Shown here piece by piece: positions 63,076 to 64,000 of a DNA stretch of 64,000 bases. The translations under genes and the position numbers were made by a program. Source of the DNA: Caecibacteroides pullorum (GTDB lineage Bacteria > Bacteroidota > Bacteroidia > Bacteroidales > Bacteroidaceae); NCBI RefSeq assembly GCF_019239235.1, contig NZ_JAAZTS010000003.1:124001-188000 (forward strand), in the 5' to 3' direction. How positions within the stretch are numbered: position 1 is the stretch's first letter; each line of letters opens with the position of its first letter. The notes below the pieces were generated by a model. The model ran no database searches and was not told the origin of the DNA. It saw only the letters and a list, made by a program, of their open reading frames with translations.

Positions 63076-63479
63076 CGTTTATTCTCTTTTTGTGATTTTT
63101 TGTTCACTTCAAATGTGAAGAAGAACCAAGAATCATACGTTAGATATATCAAGTAGTTGGCGATGAACGTCAGCAGAAAAGCTTGTGCTTCTTCGCGGAC
63201 TATCACGCAATAAAGTACCATCAGAATGAATGAGGCAAGCATTCGCATTACACGGAGCAACATATATATTTGCAACAACTTGCCCGTCATCTTTTTGCGA
63301 CTCCATTCCACTATGTTGATCATTAACCAACCGAATAGAAAGAAATAGGAGGGAATTAATGGATAACCGTTAAAATAATGGTGTGGATTAGTATTAAAAT
63401 AGATCCATCCTCCTACTATTCCCAATAAGAAGGTTAATACCGCGGTTTGGATCAGGTAATTACGTTTTGTTTTGCTCAC
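63072..63479 (-). CDS. Small membrane protein of the atp operon (AtpI-like)
   Basis: A 135-residue basic protein with four predicted membrane helices (YLIQTAVLTFLLGIVGGWIY; IPSYFFLFGWLMINIVEW; MLASFILMVLYCVIV; FLLTFIANYLIYLTY). Position between atpC and atpB and its topology resemble AtpI/AtpZ proteins, which help assemble the c ring or import Mg2+. Sequence identity with them is not evident by eye, so the role is inferred from context. Confidence 0.75.
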   Translation of the reverse strand: MSKTKRNYLIQTAVLTFLLGIVGGWIYFNTNPHHYFNGYPLIPSYFFLFGWLMINIVEWSRKKMTGKLLQIYMLLRVMRMLASFILMVLYCVIVREEAQAFLLTFIANYLIYLTYDSWFFFTFEVNKKSQKENKR

Positions 63480-63523
63480 GTCCTCATTCGTTTTTTCAAT
63501 GTATTTATAATAATGTACTTTTA

Positions 63524-63769
63524 TTAATTAATGCAGACGGAAACGTTGTTGTCATTCATTTCTACGAATCCTCCCATTACTTCTAAGTTTTGTGACGTAC
63601 CGTCTGCTGTAACATACAGAATTTTTCCACGTGTGAGTGAAGAAACGATAGGGGCATGTTGTGGCAAAATGGTAAAAGAACCCATGACTCCTGGTAGAGT
63701 GACTTGATTCACTTCACCTTGAAAGAGTTTTTTTTCCGGTGATACGATAGTCAACTGTAATTTTTTCAT
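63524..63769 (-). CDS. atpC: ATP synthase F1 subunit epsilon, short form
   Basis: An 81-residue protein comprising only the N-terminal beta-sandwich (KLQLTIVSPEKKLFQGEVNQ and GSFTILPQHAPIVSSL). The usual C-terminal two-helix domain of about 50 residues, which inhibits ATP hydrolysis in other bacteria, is absent; the frame ends cleanly. Short epsilons are known in Bacteroidota. It is 64 bp after atpD. Confidence 0.93.
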   Translation of the reverse strand: MKKLQLTIVSPEKKLFQGEVNQVTLPGVMGSFTILPQHAPIVSSLTRGKILYVTADGTSQNLEVMGGFVEMNDNNVSVCIN

Positions 63770-63833
63770 TGCCTTTATTTGATATTTGGTTTATCGTCGG
63801 CAGTTAAATAAGCTACAGACAGATAATTACGTA

Positions 63834-64000
63834 TTATGATTTGGCCTGCTCCAACAGCTTTTTACCTTTTTCTATGGCTTCCTCGATAGTACCAACATTC
63901 AAGAAAGCTGGTTCGGGTAAGTAGTCAACCTCTCCATCCAAGATCATACGGAATCCCTTGATGGTGTCTTCGATATTCACCATGGTACCGGGGACGCCCG
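63834..64000 (-). CDS. atpD: ATP synthase F1 subunit beta, 3' end
   Basis: Only the last 55 codons are inside the window; the gene continues to the right. The translation ends [20 protein letters not shown], then [11 protein letters not shown] and TAA, which matches the C-terminus of beta (GFRMILDGE upstream). It heads the atp operon on the minus strand; the operon promoter lies outside the window. Confidence 0.93.
   Translation of the reverse strand, partial: GVPGTMVNIEDTIKGFRMILDGEVDYLPEPAFLNVGTIEEAIEKGKKLLEQAKS

Overview
The window looks like a chromosomal segment of a gut Bacteroidales bacterium (Bacteroides or a close relative). Several genes carry the Bacteroidota -7 promoter box TAnnTTTG. 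Shine-Dalgarno sequences are largely absent. The proteins include Bacteroidota families (DUF3078, DUF4301, DUF5686, DUF6261, DUF1460) and many lipoprotein-type exported glycosidases. I see no tRNA, rRNA, CRISPR array, transposase or phage gene. By eye the composition is mosaic: about 4.3-25 kb is GC-rich, while about 28-47 kb is clearly AT-richer.

Layout: 0.3-1.8 kb, padR-pspC pair. 1.8-4.3 kb, an exported S9 peptidase, a LytTR gene remnant and a terminator. 4.3-5.8 kb, a DUF6261 gene with a 41-bp tandem array just upstream of it. 5.8-19.4 kb, a same-strand glycan-degradation block (GH20, GH125, GH92, GH2, a C4-dicarboxylate antiporter, GH31) whose specificities fit dismantling of mannose-rich N-glycans; it has no SusC/SusD in view. 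19.4-25.6 kb, an S41 protease, a second DUF6261 gene with its own 42-bp array, a MATE exporter and yidC. 25.6-29.1 kb, pyrG and a divergent DUF3078 gene. 29.7-40.9 kb, a tightly packed ten-gene operon (GNAT-like acyltransferase, ketosynthase, ACP, two hotdog proteins, MMPL exporter, CrtI-like oxidoreductase, LolA-like protein, 4HBT thioesterase, DUF5686 outer-membrane protein) that resembles a reduced aryl-polyene/flexirubin-type lipid pathway, followed by a convergent acyl-CoA ligase. 43-47.4 kb, an NtrC-type response regulator, histidine kinase and K+/H+ antiporter operon. 47.5-57.8 kb, housekeeping and envelope genes (DUF4301, purT, ispE, dnaB, DUF1460, esterase, OPT transporter, DUF1573). 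57.8-64 kb, the F1Fo ATP synthase operon in the order D-C-(AtpI-like)-B-E-F-H-A-G, with atpD cut by the window edge.

The least expected structure is non-coding. Six intergenic regions hold tandem arrays with an almost indel-free period (41, 23, 42, 21, 41 and 23 bp), and a seventh holds paired 11-bp repeats that form a long hairpin. In most arrays the unit contains a short dyad. Two arrays 35 kb apart share one 41-bp family but each has its own diagnostic bases, as if homogenised locally. Two arrays sit 60-75 bp upstream of the only two DUF6261 genes, which also share an AT-rich leader and the same C-terminal ending (GEGGSPL). I regard this array-plus-DUF6261 arrangement as the best candidate for an undescribed system here. 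Its function cannot be told from sequence alone.
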